From positions 24,684 to 88,683 of the forward strand of contig CAVPPW010000038.1 in assembly GCA_963707445.1 (NCBI GenBank): 64,000 bases of DNA, written 5' to 3'. A program made the position numbers and the translations under genes. The stretch comes from JALORV01 sp963707445 (GTDB lineage: Bacteria > Pseudomonadota > Gammaproteobacteria > Burkholderiales > Burkholderiaceae_F). Position 1 is the first letter of the stretch, and every line of letters starts with the position of its first letter. Under the pieces are notes generated by a model. The model worked only from the letters and a program-made list of their open reading frames with translations. It was not told where the DNA came from and did no database searches. Shown piece by piece: positions 48,001-56,362 of this stretch.

Positions 48001-48272
48001 ACCTCATCGTGACGTTCAGCGAGGCGATCGATCCGTCGACGATCAATTCGACGACCTTTGAGCTGCGCAATGCATCGACCAATGCGCTCGTGGCCGCGAC
48101 GGTGACCTACGACGCGGCGACGCGGCGCGCGATCCTCAACCCGAGCGGGAATCTCGCGACCCGTACCCGCTTCACGGCGACCGTCCGCGGAGGCGCGACC
48201 GATCCGCGCGTCAAGGACCTGGCCGGCAATCCGCTCGCGCCCAGCCTGACGTGGTCGTTCACGACGCGGTGA
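42094..48272 (+). CDS. Giant secreted multidomain protein (deacetylase-like, Big_5 x4, DUF4082 x2, DMFase-like), riddled with frame breaks
   Basis: If the breaks are repaired, one ~2,050-residue precursor results. It has a signal peptide (LVFVLIAWALALMAPPARAA), an N-terminal GATase/ThuA-like domain (GPILVVTSGPSTFGTYYAEI), and a NodB-like region (KKAVVVMTGDDHGNGGTAGR, GFEVGLHVNTDC). Big_5 and DUF4082 domains follow, then an N,N-dimethylformamidase-large-subunit-like domain (VFLSVGHDEYWSGAQRANVE, FFSGNEVFWKTRWE) and a final Big_5. Frame changes occur every ~20-100 bp from 42319 to ~47870, mostly single extra bases. The last ~350 bp read cleanly to the TGA. It is probably a cell-surface or EPS-modifying protein; the function is unknown. 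Confidence 0.75.
44353..44858 (+). repeat. DUF4082 domain repeat, copy 1
   Basis: This segment encodes CPCSAWSASATPT, DPNAVELGVKF, GNTGTHVGNLW, ETASGWQQVNFATP, VYVASYFAPNGNYAAD and NYWVDVVFTT. It is very similar at the DNA level to copy 2 at 45223. The two copies are separated by a Big_5 domain. Confidence 0.85.
45223..45717 (+). repeat. DUF4082 domain repeat, copy 2
   Basis: This segment encodes CPCSAWSASTTPT, DPNAVELGVKF, GNTGTHVGNLW, ETASGWQQVNFASP, IYVASYYAPNGSYAAD and NYWVDVVFST. The near-identity with copy 1, plus four Big_5 copies in the same gene, makes this region hard to assemble and polish. Confidence 0.85.
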
Positions 48273-48282
48273 GGCGACACCG

Positions 48283-49421
48283 GTGATTCCGATCGCCAAA
48301 CCGATGATGGGTGAAGCGGAGGCCGAGGCCGCGCGGCGTGCGATCCTGAGCGGCTGGATCACGCAGGGCCCCGAGGTCGCCGCCTTCGAGCGCGAATTCG
48401 CCGAAGTGGTCGGCGCGCCGCACGCCTGTGCGGTCTCCAACTGTACGACAGCACTGCACCTGGCCCTTCTGGTTGCCGGCGTGAAGACGGGCGATGAGGT
48501 TGTCACGGTCAGTCACTCGTACATCGCCACCGCCAACAGCATCCGCTACTGCGGCGCTACGCCGGTCTTCGTCGACATCGAGCCGGACACCTACAACATC
48601 GACCCGGGACTTATCGAGGCGGCGATCACGCAAGAAGACGAGTGCATTGCTGGTCGTCCATCAAATGGGACTGCCGTGCGACCTGCAGCGTATCGTGCCG
48701 ATCGCCAAGCGCCACAATCTTCCGTTGATTGAAGACGCTGCCTGCTCGAGCGGCAGCGAGATCCAGTGGGAAGGGCTCTGGGAGAAGGATCGGCAAGCCG
48801 CATGGCGATGCCGCCTGTTTCTCGTTCCACCCACGCAAGGTGATCAGCACCGGCGACGGCGGAATGATCACCACGCGCCGCGCCGACTGGGACGCGGGCT
48901 ACCGGTCGTTGCGCCAGCATGCAATGAGCGTTCCGGACGCGGTGCGACACAGCGCGAGCGAGGTGATCTTCGAGTCCTACCCGGTGATGGGCTTCAACTA
49001 CCGGATGACGGACATCCAGGCCGCGGTGGGTCGCGAGCAGCTCAAGCGCCTGCCCGAACTGGTGCTGGCTCGGCGCAAGGCTGCCGAGTTCTACCGTGGC
49101 GTGCTCGCCGACATCAAGGGCCTCGGACTGCCGTCCGAGCCGCCCTGGGCGCGATCGAACTGGCAGAGCTACTGCGTGCGCCTGCCCCCGCATGTCGACC
49201 AGCGCCGCGCAATGCAGTCGTTGCTTGACCTTGGCATCTCGACACGCCGCGGCGTGATGTGCAGCCATCGCGAGCCGGCCTACGCCGACTTTGCGCACCC
49301 GCCGCTACCACGTTCCGAAGAGGCGCAGGACCGCTGCGTGTTGCTTCCGATGTTCGCCTCCATCACAACGGATCAGTTGTTCGAGGTGGCACAGGGGCTG
49401 CAAGAGGTTTGCAGGCTGTGA
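48283..49421 (+). CDS. DegT/DnrJ/EryC1 sugar aminotransferase (frame broken twice)
   Basis: A ~378-residue PLP-dependent aminotransferase. Segments include MIPIAKPMMGEAEAEAARRA, VSNCTTALHLALLVAGVKTG, LPLIEDAACSSGSEI and the PLP-lysine motif FSFHPRKVISTGDGG. The C-terminus has FNYRMTDIQAAVGREQLKRL and SNWQSYCVRLPP. Breaks lie near 48640 and 48790. The length is two over a multiple of three, so two insertions restore it. It resembles perosamine-type and FdtB-type aminotransferases. A truncated paralogue follows at once. Confidence 0.85.
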
Positions 49422-49436
49422 GCGCCGCGCTGCAGA

Positions 49437-50204
49437 AGGGTGCGGCATTGCCGTGCGACATGGAGCGCCTGGTGGAGGTGGGACGCCGCCATGGAGTGGC
49501 CGTTATCGAGGTTGCGGCCTGCGCGATCGGCAGCGAGATCCTTTGGAACGGCGAGTGGCAAAAGATCGGGAAGCCGCATGGCGACGTCTCGTGCTTCTCC
49601 TTCCATCCACTCAAGTTGGTGAGCACGGGTGATGGCGGCATGCTGACCACCCAAAATCCGGAGTGGGACGCGCAGTTCCGTCTCCTTCGGCAACACGCCA
49701 TGAGCGTGCCGACCACGGTTCGCTACGGCTCGACGCAGGTCATTTTCGAGTCGTATCCGACGGTCGGCTTCAACTACCGGATGACCGACATCCAGGCGGC
49801 GGTCGGGCGCGAACAGCTCAAGCGCCTGCCTGCGATCCTCCAGCAGCGGCGGCGCCTGGCCTCACGCTACGCGGACCTGGCCGCGGACATCCCCGGTCTG
49901 GCTTTCCCGGCGGAGCCATCGTGGGCGCGCTCGAATTGGCAGAGCTACTGCGTCCGCCTGCCGCACGGGCTTCGATCAGCGCAGCGTCATGCAGGCGCTG
50001 CTCGACGCAGGCATCAGCACGCGCCGGGGCATCATGTGCAGCCACCGCGAGCCCGCCTACGCCGAGCTGCCGCTGCGCCAGGAACTGCCGCGGTCCGAGC
50101 AGGCACAGGACGAGTGCATCCTGTTGCCGCTGTACGCGCAGATGAGCGACCGCGAGCAGCTCGAGGTCGTCGACGCGTTGCGCGAAGCCGTGCTGCGCCG
50201 CTGA
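49437..50204 (+). pseudogene. Truncated tandem paralogue of the upstream aminotransferase
   Basis: This copy aligns with the upstream aminotransferase from LPCDMERLVEVGRRHGVAVI onward, through FSFHPLKLVSTGDGG and FNYRMTDIQAAVGREQLKRL to ISTRRGIMCSHREPAYAE. The first ~115 residues, which carry part of the PLP pocket, are missing. It begins only ~15 bp after the upstream stop. One extra base near 49971 also breaks the frame. It is either a decayed duplicate or a real gene whose 5' end was lost in assembly. Confidence 0.7.
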
Positions 50205-50216
50205 GCGGAAAACGAC

Positions 50217-52100
50217 ATGGACCCGAGGCTGCCGACACGCGACGGCCACGACGCGGATCGGCCGAGCTACGTGCAGATCCTGCGCTCGACGGCGTTGATC
50301 GGCGGGAGCTCGGGGCTCACCTTGCTCGTCGGGATGGCTCGCACCAAGGCCATCGCGATGCTGCTCGGCCCGACAGGGATCGGCCTGATGGGCGTGTACG
50401 CCTCGATCGCGGACGTGGTGCGAAGCGTCGCCCAGATGGGTGTCAACAGCAGCGGCGTGCGCCAGATCGCCGAAGCAGTGGCCTCCGAAGACGATCGACA
50501 GATCGCCCGCACCGTGATGGCGCTGCGCCGCATAGCCGTCGGCCTGGCGCTGCTCGGCGCGCTGGCAATGGTTGCCTTCTCGCGCCCGATCGCAGTGTGG
50601 ACCTTCGGCAGTGACGAGCATGCTAGCGCCGTGGCGTGGCTTTCGCTCGCCGTCTTCTTCAAGATCGTCTCCGACGGCCAGGCGGCGTTGATCCAGGGCA
50701 TGCGCCGCATCGGCGACCTGGCGCGGATCGGTGTCGTCGGCTCGCTCCTCGGCGCCATCGTCAGCGTCGCGCTGGTCGCCGCGATGGGAGAGAACGGCGT
50801 GGTTCCGGCACTCGTCGCGATCGCCGCCATCGGCACTCTGCTCTCCTGGGGCTATAGCCGCAAGGTCGACGTCGCACCCGTCACGCTGACCCGCGCCGAG
50901 ATGCGCGCGGAAGCCGCTTCACTGCTGCAGCTCGGCCTCGCGTTCATGGCGAGCGGGCTCCTGATGATGGGCGCGGCGCTGCTGGTCCGCGTCTTCGTGC
51001 TGCGGCAGCTCGGCGTCGAGGCGGCCGGCCTCTTTCACGCCACCTGGGCGCTCGGAGGTCTGTACGTCGGCGTCGTCCTGCAAGCCATGGGCGCCGACTT
51101 CTATCCGCGCCTGGTCGGCGCGATCACCAACAAGCCACGCGCCAATCGGCTCGTCAACGAGCAGGCGCACGTCAGCCTGCTGCTTGCGGGTCCGGGCGTG
51201 GTAGCGACGCTGGCGTTCGCGGCGCCGGTCCTCACGCTCTTCTACACCGAGGAGTTCAACGCAGCCGCGGGCTTGTTGCGCTGGATCTGCCTCGGCATGG
51301 CGCTGCGCGTCATCACCTGGCCGATCGGCTACATCGTCGTCGCGAGCAACCGGCGGCTCGTCTTCTTCGCAACCGAGCTCGCCTGGACGGTCGTCAACGT
51401 CTCGCTGTCGTGGCTCTGCATCGATCGCTTCGGGCTCGACGGCGCGGGGGTCGCCTTCTTCGCCTCTTACGTGTTCCATGCGGTCGTCGTCTACGTCCTG
51501 GTCGGACGCCTGACCGGATTCCGCTGGTCTGCCGCGAACTGCCGGAACGGGGTCGTCTACATCGCCGCAGTGGGCCTGGTCTTCTCTGCCTTCCTCATTC
51601 TTCCGTCCGCGTGGGCGACCGCCGTGGGAGCGCTCGTGCTGATCGCCAGCTGCATCCATTCGACGCGCGAGCTGCTCGCGCTGGCTTCCCCGGAGTCGCT
51701 GCCCGGCGCATTGCAGCGCCTGCTCGCGCGGGTCGCGCATGCGTGCCGCGCCATGACAGGAAGCTCGTCGATGAACGCCGCCGCCCGCTGCATCTGGATC
51801 GATCTCGACAACTCGCCGCATGTGCCGTTCTTTCGCCCGATCATCGACGAGCTGCAGCGACTGGGGTTCGCAGTCGCGGTGACCGCGCGCGACGCGTTCA
51901 ACGTGGCCGAGCTTCGGCGCGCTGATCGCGATGGTGTTTATCGCATTCAATACTCTGCCGATGGCGATCGGCATCGGTTTGGGCGTGCTGGCCACGGTAG
52001 CCAGCAGCTATTTCTCCATCCGGGCTCTGTCGCGCCTGGTTTCACCCGCCCTCGTTGCGCTGGGTATCCGACGGTTTCTCCAGCCAGGAGATTTGTATGA
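50217..52100 (+). CDS. Wzx-like polysaccharide flippase, open frame fused to a DUF354 start
   Basis: Residues 1-~515 are a 12-14-helix MOP-superfamily flippase: QILRSTALIGGSSGLTLLVG, KAIAMLLGPTGIGLMGVYAS and a LPG-type signature typical of Wzx. It would move lipid-linked repeat units across the inner membrane. No stop follows the natural end (~residue 515). The frame runs on through MNAAARCIWIDLDNSPHVPF, the start of a DUF354 protein, and then through non-protein-like sequence to 52100. I regard the tail as the result of a deletion or lost stop, not as a functional fusion. Confidence 0.8.
   Translation: MDPRLPTRDGHDADRPSYVQILRSTALIGGSSGLTLLVGMARTKAIAMLLGPTGIGLMGVYASIADVVRSVAQMGVNSSGVRQIAEAVASEDDRQIARTVMALRRIAVGLALLGALAMVAFSRPIAVWTFGSDEHASAVAWLSLAVFFKIVSDGQAALIQGMRRIGDLARIGVVGSLLGAIVSVALVAAMGENGVVPALVAIAAIGTLLSWGYSRKVDVAPVTLTRAEMRAEAASLLQLGLAFMASGLLMMGAALLVRVFVLRQLGVEAAGLFHATWALGGLYVGVVLQAMGADFYPRLVGAITNKPRANRLVNEQAHVSLLLAGPGVVATLAFAAPVLTLFYTEEFNAAAGLLRWICLGMALRVITWPIGYIVVASNRRLVFFATELAWTVVNVSLSWLCIDRFGLDGAGVAFFASYVFHAVVVYVLVGRLTGFRWSAANCRNGVVYIAAVGLVFSAFLILPSAWATAVGALVLIASCIHSTRELLALASPESLPGALQRLLARVAHACRAMTGSSSMNAAARCIWIDLDNSPHVPFFRPIIDELQRLGFAVAVTARDAFNVAELRRADRDGVYRIQYSADGDRHRFGRAGHGSQQLFLHPGSVAPGFTRPRCAGYPTVSPARRFV
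51771..51920 (+). pseudogene. N-terminal fragment of a DUF354 protein
   Basis: The ~50 residues CIWIDLDNSPHVPFFRPIID and AVAVTARDAFNVAEL are the conserved start of DUF354 proteins, which look like glycosyltransferases. The gene stops after this. Immediately downstream, in another frame (51931-52090), a hydrophobic segment NTLPMAIGIGLGVLATVASS and IRALSRLVSP resembles the C-terminus of a membrane transporter. The two pieces look like the ends of a deleted interval. Confidence 0.6.
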
Positions 52101-53119
52101 GTTCCGTCGATGTCATCGTACCCTGCTATCGGTATGGGCAATATCTGCGTGAATGCGTGCAAAGCGTGCTGGCCCAAGGCCTGCCCAACACCCGCGTGCT
52201 GGTCATCGACGACGCCTCGCCCGACGACACGGCCGAGGTAGCTACCGCGCTGTGCAAAGAAGACGAGCGAGTCCACTTCATCCGGCATGCGGCAAACCAG
52301 GGGCATATCGCCACCTACAACGAAGGCATCGAGTGGGCCAGCGCGGGTTATCTACTTCTCCTGTCGGCCGACGACTTTCTGCTCCCCGGCGCCCTCGCTC
52401 GAGCCACCACGTTGCTCGACGAACACCCGGAAGTCGGATTCGTTTTTGGCAACGCCATTGCATTGAACGACGATGGAAGCCTTCGACCGATTCGAACGCA
52501 GATGCTCGCTAGTTGGCGAAGACCGACCCGTGTGATGGCAGGCTCGGACTTTATTCGGTCCGCCGGTGCGAGGAACTGCGTACCGACGCCGACAGCCGTT
52601 GTGCGCACCGACCTGCAGTGCCAGGCAGGAGGGTATCGATCCGAGCTTCCGCACGCGGGTGACATGGAAATGTGGCTGCGCCTCGCCTCGTACGCGGACG
52701 TCGGCGTCGTGAATGCGGACCAAGCCGTCTACAGGCAGCACTCCGGCAGTATGTCGAATGAATACAAATGGCTGCGCGATCTCGAGCAACGCGAGGCGGC
52801 TGTTCGGTGGTTTATCAGCGAATCGGGCCCGCGCCTGCGCGACGGCGATGACCTCTGTTCGCATCTGCTCGAGCAAGTCGGGCTCGAGGCTGTCGGTGCG
52901 GCCAGCGCTGCATTTAACGAAGAACGATTCGACGTGATGCGCGAACTCAGCGGCTATGCATTGAGAACGTCACCCAATGTCAACCGCTCGCTTCCATGGA
53001 TGAAGCTTGCGTTCAAACAGCGCCTGGGACTCACCGGTTGGCGAGCGCTCAATGCCTTGACTTCTAGTTTTTCAGCGAGCAGTGATCGACGTGGTCGTTA
53101 TCCCGGCGGCAGCGCGTGA
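52097..53119 (+). CDS. Family 2 glycosyltransferase
   Basis: The 340-residue GT-A-fold enzyme starts MSSVDVIVPCYRYGQYLREC. It has the nucleotide-sugar binding segment VLVIDDASPDDTAEV, the metal-binding DxD-like LLLSADDFLLPGAL and an acceptor region DMEMWLRLASYADVG. No membrane helix is evident, so it should work at the cytosolic face. The start at ATG 52097 has an aggag site and overlaps the upstream stop (ATGA). Donor and acceptor are unknown. Confidence 0.87.
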   Translation: MSSVDVIVPCYRYGQYLRECVQSVLAQGLPNTRVLVIDDASPDDTAEVATALCKEDERVHFIRHAANQGHIATYNEGIEWASAGYLLLLSADDFLLPGALARATTLLDEHPEVGFVFGNAIALNDDGSLRPIRTQMLASWRRPTRVMAGSDFIRSAGARNCVPTPTAVVRTDLQCQAGGYRSELPHAGDMEMWLRLASYADVGVVNADQAVYRQHSGSMSNEYKWLRDLEQREAAVRWFISESGPRLRDGDDLCSHLLEQVGLEAVGAASAAFNEERFDVMRELSGYALRTSPNVNRSLPWMKLAFKQRLGLTGWRALNALTSSFSASSDRRGRYPGGSA

Positions 53120-53160
53120 ATGTGTAGCTATCAGCTTACCGCCAAGCGGGCATCCAACAC

Positions 53161-54061
53161 ATGAGAGACGACCAATCTTATGTTCTTGTCACGCCGGTGC
53201 GCAATGAGGAGGCGACCATCGGCATTACGCTCGAATCGGTCATACGACAAACCACACGCCCCAGGAAGTGGGTAATCGTGAGCGATGGATCGATAGACCA
53301 TACCGACGCGATTGTTTGCGACTACGTACGACGCTACCCATTCATGACTTTCTTGCGCCTGGAGAGCCGCCCCGAGCGGAGCTTCTCTTCCGTTGTCTTC
53401 GCCACCGAGGCAGGAATCGCGGCAATCGACGTAAAGGACTATCGCTACATCGGACTTCTCGACGCCGACATCCGCCTTCCCGCGGCCTACTACGCAAGCT
53501 TGTTCAAGAGATTCGATGCAGACCCATATCTCGGTCTTGCAGGTGGATTGGTCGTCGATTGCATTGACGGTCAACGGCGTCCAATGCAACAAACACTCAC
53601 CGATGTCGCTGGTGCAGTACAGCTGTTCAGGCGCGAGTGCTTTGACAAGCTCGGTGGACTGATCGCAATCCCTGAAGGAGGCTGGGATGCCATTACGCTG
53701 CCTGCAAGCCAGGATGCACGGGTATCGAACCCGCACCTTTCCTGAGATCGAAGTCGATCATCTGAAGCCGAGAAACATATCAGAAGGCAACGTGCCGCGC
53801 AGGTATTTCGCCCTTGGCGTTCGTGACTACGCATTGGGAAACCACATCCTGTTCGAATTGCTCAAGTGTAGCTACCGGCTTCTCGAACGACCGCTGATCA
53901 TCGGTGGCCTAGCTCGCCTGCTTGGTTATCTCTGGTGCCGCGTAAGAAACCGTCCACGGGCTTTGCCGGAGCCGCTTATCGCGCGAGTTCGCAGCGAGCA
54001 ACTGGCCCGATTGCAGCCACCAGCCCTGCGCCGCCGCGCGCGCGGCGGCGCGCAGCCGTAA
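53161..54061 (+). CDS. Family 2 glycosyltransferase (frame broken once)
   Basis: The ~299-residue enzyme has an N-terminal GT-A domain (YVLVTPVRNEEATIGITLES, WVIVSDGSIDHTD) with the metal motif LLDADIRLP. A C-terminal helical/hydrophobic region has FALGVRDYALGNHILFELLK. One extra C near 53694 (after GGWDAIT) breaks the frame; the length is one over a multiple of three. Base composition is slightly lower in GC than the sugar-nucleotide genes upstream. It probably adds one sugar of the repeat unit. Confidence 0.84.
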
Positions 54062-54092
54062 TACTGGCGCCGACGCAAGCGCTGCATTCTTA

Positions 54093-55427
54093 ATGAACAC
54101 CTACGGAGCTCTGTTCACCCTGCAGGTGTGCCTCCTGCAGCTGGCACTTCCGCGTCGCTGGGCAATCCTGCCGCTGCTGCTGACATTTGCGCTGATGACT
54201 CGAGGCCAGGTGCTCGATGTGTTCGGCGCGAATTTCACGGTGCTGCGCATTGTCGTCGGCATCGGATTCCTGCGCGTGCTCCTGCGCAACGAACGTCCCG
54301 CTCAGAGCATGAACGCCATTGACGCCTGGATGCTCGTTTGGGCGTTCTGGCTGCTGGTCACTGCCACATTCCACGTCGATGGCGCGTTCGTCATGCGTGC
54401 GGGTCTGGTATGGGACTACCTCGGCCTGTACTTCCTCAGCCGCATCTTCTTGACGGACACAGAAGATGTCATTCGCGCATTCAGGATGCTCTGCTTCCTG
54501 CTGATTCCCGCGGCCATCTCGATGGTCATCGAGAAGATCTCCGGTCACAATTCCTTCGCGGTGCTCGGCGGAGTACCGGAGTTCGCCGCTGTGCGCGCGC
54601 AAGGCCAGATCCGAGCGAGCGGTCCTTATGCGCACCCCGTTCTCGCAGGAACCGTCGGGGCAACGTTACTTGTCCTGGCTTGGTGTGTGAGCAAAGCAAG
54701 CCGAGTCGCAGCAGTGTCGGGCGCCGCGGCGGGGCTGGCGATAGTGTTCGCCGCCAGTTCCAGCGGCCCGATGCTGATGGCCGCGTTTACGCTGGTAGGC
54801 GCACTCCTGTGGAAGTTTCGCAAGCACCTGAGCGCGATTCGCTGGCTCGCCCTCGCGGGCATCACGGGGCTGGCCTTCGTAATGCAGGATCCAGTCTACT
54901 TTCTCATGGCCAAGCTGGACATCGCCGGCGGCAGCACGGGCTGGTATCGGGCGCAGCTGATCCGCTCGTCCATCGAACACATTGATGAGTGGTGGCTCGT
55001 GGGGACGGACTACACACGGCACTGGATGTACACCGGCAACCCCGCCAATCCGGAAAGCTCGGACATCACGAACCAGTACCTTGCGAACGGTGTCATGGGC
55101 GGGCTGCCTCTGATGGCGATCTTCATCATGGTTCTTCTGTCGGCGTTCCGCCGAGTCGGACGAGCAGTGAACACTGCCAGCACCTTGTCCGCTGCAGACC
55201 AGTACCTTGTCTGGATCATCGGCGCCTGCTTGTTCGGCCATTCGATGAATTTCGTCGCCGTGACGTTCTGGGACCACTCCATCGGAAGTTTCCTTTTTCT
55301 GCTGGGAGCGATCAGTGCCATTCAGTCAGAGTCTGCCGCCGAAAGCAACCTGCTCCCGCAGTCGCCGCCTGCTCTGCCCCAGAGCCTGGCAGGCTCGGCC
55401 GTATGGTCATCTTATCTACGACGGTGA
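54093..55427 (+). CDS. O-antigen-ligase/polymerase-like membrane protein (Wzy candidate)
   Basis: The 444-residue protein has about ten to twelve membrane helices, with a large periplasmic loop between residues ~275 and ~340 (GGSTGWYRAQLIRSSIEHID). The region WWLVGTDYTRHWMY matches the loop pattern of Wzy/WaaL-type proteins. In this operon it is the only candidate repeat-unit polymerase, which fits a Wzx/Wzy-dependent route with the flippase and GumC-like protein. Sequence conservation in this group is poor, so the role is inferred. Confidence 0.75.
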   Translation: MNTYGALFTLQVCLLQLALPRRWAILPLLLTFALMTRGQVLDVFGANFTVLRIVVGIGFLRVLLRNERPAQSMNAIDAWMLVWAFWLLVTATFHVDGAFVMRAGLVWDYLGLYFLSRIFLTDTEDVIRAFRMLCFLLIPAAISMVIEKISGHNSFAVLGGVPEFAAVRAQGQIRASGPYAHPVLAGTVGATLLVLAWCVSKASRVAAVSGAAAGLAIVFAASSSGPMLMAAFTLVGALLWKFRKHLSAIRWLALAGITGLAFVMQDPVYFLMAKLDIAGGSTGWYRAQLIRSSIEHIDEWWLVGTDYTRHWMYTGNPANPESSDITNQYLANGVMGGLPLMAIFIMVLLSAFRRVGRAVNTASTLSAADQYLVWIIGACLFGHSMNFVAVTFWDHSIGSFLFLLGAISAIQSESAAESNLLPQSPPALPQSLAGSAVWSSYLRR

Positions 55428-56362
55428 ATAAGATCTCAGTCATCATCGTTAGCTGGAATGCTCGCGCCTACCTGCGCGACTGCTTGGCGTCCGTACGCGC
55501 TACAGGACGCGATGACGTCTGCGAGACAATCGTCATCGACAACGCATCGGCCGACGGTTCCGCGGAGATGGTGAGCATTGAATTCCCGGAAGTCGTGCTC
55601 ATACGATCCGATGTCAATCTGGGTTTCGCCGCTGCGAACAACCTGGGCGTGCAACGCGCCCGCGGCGAAGTCCTCGCCTTGGTGAACTCCGACGTCGTCC
55701 TCCATCCGAACTGCCTGCAAATCCTGCAGGCATTCCTCGAGCGCCACGAGGACGTCGGGATCGTCGGGCCCAAAATCGTCGGCCGAGACGGGCAGCTTCA
55801 GAGCTCGTGTCGGCGGCTGCCCACTGTCTGGAACAACTTCTGCCGCGCCGTTGCAATCGATCGGGTTTTCTCGCGCTCCTCCCTGCTGTCAGGGCACGAG
55901 ATGCGGCACTTCGATCACGAGGTCCAAGCCGAGCCCGAGGTACTCAGCGGCTGCTTGTGGGTTGTGCGAACCAAAGCTGCCAAATTCGTCGGCGCCCTAG
56001 ACGAGCGCTTCTTTTTCTACATGGAGGACGTGGATTGGTGCAGGCGGTTCCGAAGCGCCGGCTGGCGGCTCGTCTTCGTTCCGCAAGCAACGGCAACGCA
56101 TTACGGTGCAGGCAGCTCGGCCAATGCGCCGCTACGCTACAGCCTCCAATACCACCGGGCAAGTCTGACCTACTGGAAGAAGTACCACGGCATCGTCGGA
56201 GGCATCTTCTATCGATCGATTGCGCTGACGCACCACGGGCTGCGCTTCGTTGCCCGGTCGATCAAGCGGCTGCTCGGACGGCAATATTCCGACGCGAGCC
56301 GGCATAAGCTGCAGGAAGACCGGGTTTGCCTGCGATGGCTTCTGACAGGGAAAGGTCTGTGA
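55403..56362 (+). CDS. Family 2 glycosyltransferase, rhamnosyltransferase-like
   Basis: The ~319-residue enzyme starts near MVILSTTVNKISVIIVSWNA, overlapping the polymerase gene by 25 bp. It has ETIVIDNASADGSAEMV, the NLGFAAANNLGVQRARGEVL motif and the metal site LVNSDVVLHP. The family-typical segment is SGCLWVVRTKAAKFVGALDERFFFY with MEDVDWCRR. This pattern is that of WbbL-type rhamnosyl- or related transferases. The next gene starts within its stop (GTGA). Confidence 0.87.
   Translation: MVILSTTVNKISVIIVSWNARAYLRDCLASVRATGRDDVCETIVIDNASADGSAEMVSIEFPEVVLIRSDVNLGFAAANNLGVQRARGEVLALVNSDVVLHPNCLQILQAFLERHEDVGIVGPKIVGRDGQLQSSCRRLPTVWNNFCRAVAIDRVFSRSSLLSGHEMRHFDHEVQAEPEVLSGCLWVVRTKAAKFVGALDERFFFYMEDVDWCRRFRSAGWRLVFVPQATATHYGAGSSANAPLRYSLQYHRASLTYWKKYHGIVGGIFYRSIALTHHGLRFVARSIKRLLGRQYSDASRHKLQEDRVCLRWLLTGKGL

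Noticed and set aside
42094..48272. A run of many small independent genes
   Set aside because: Fragments from different frames join into one continuous, domain-consistent protein with a single signal peptide and a single clean stop.
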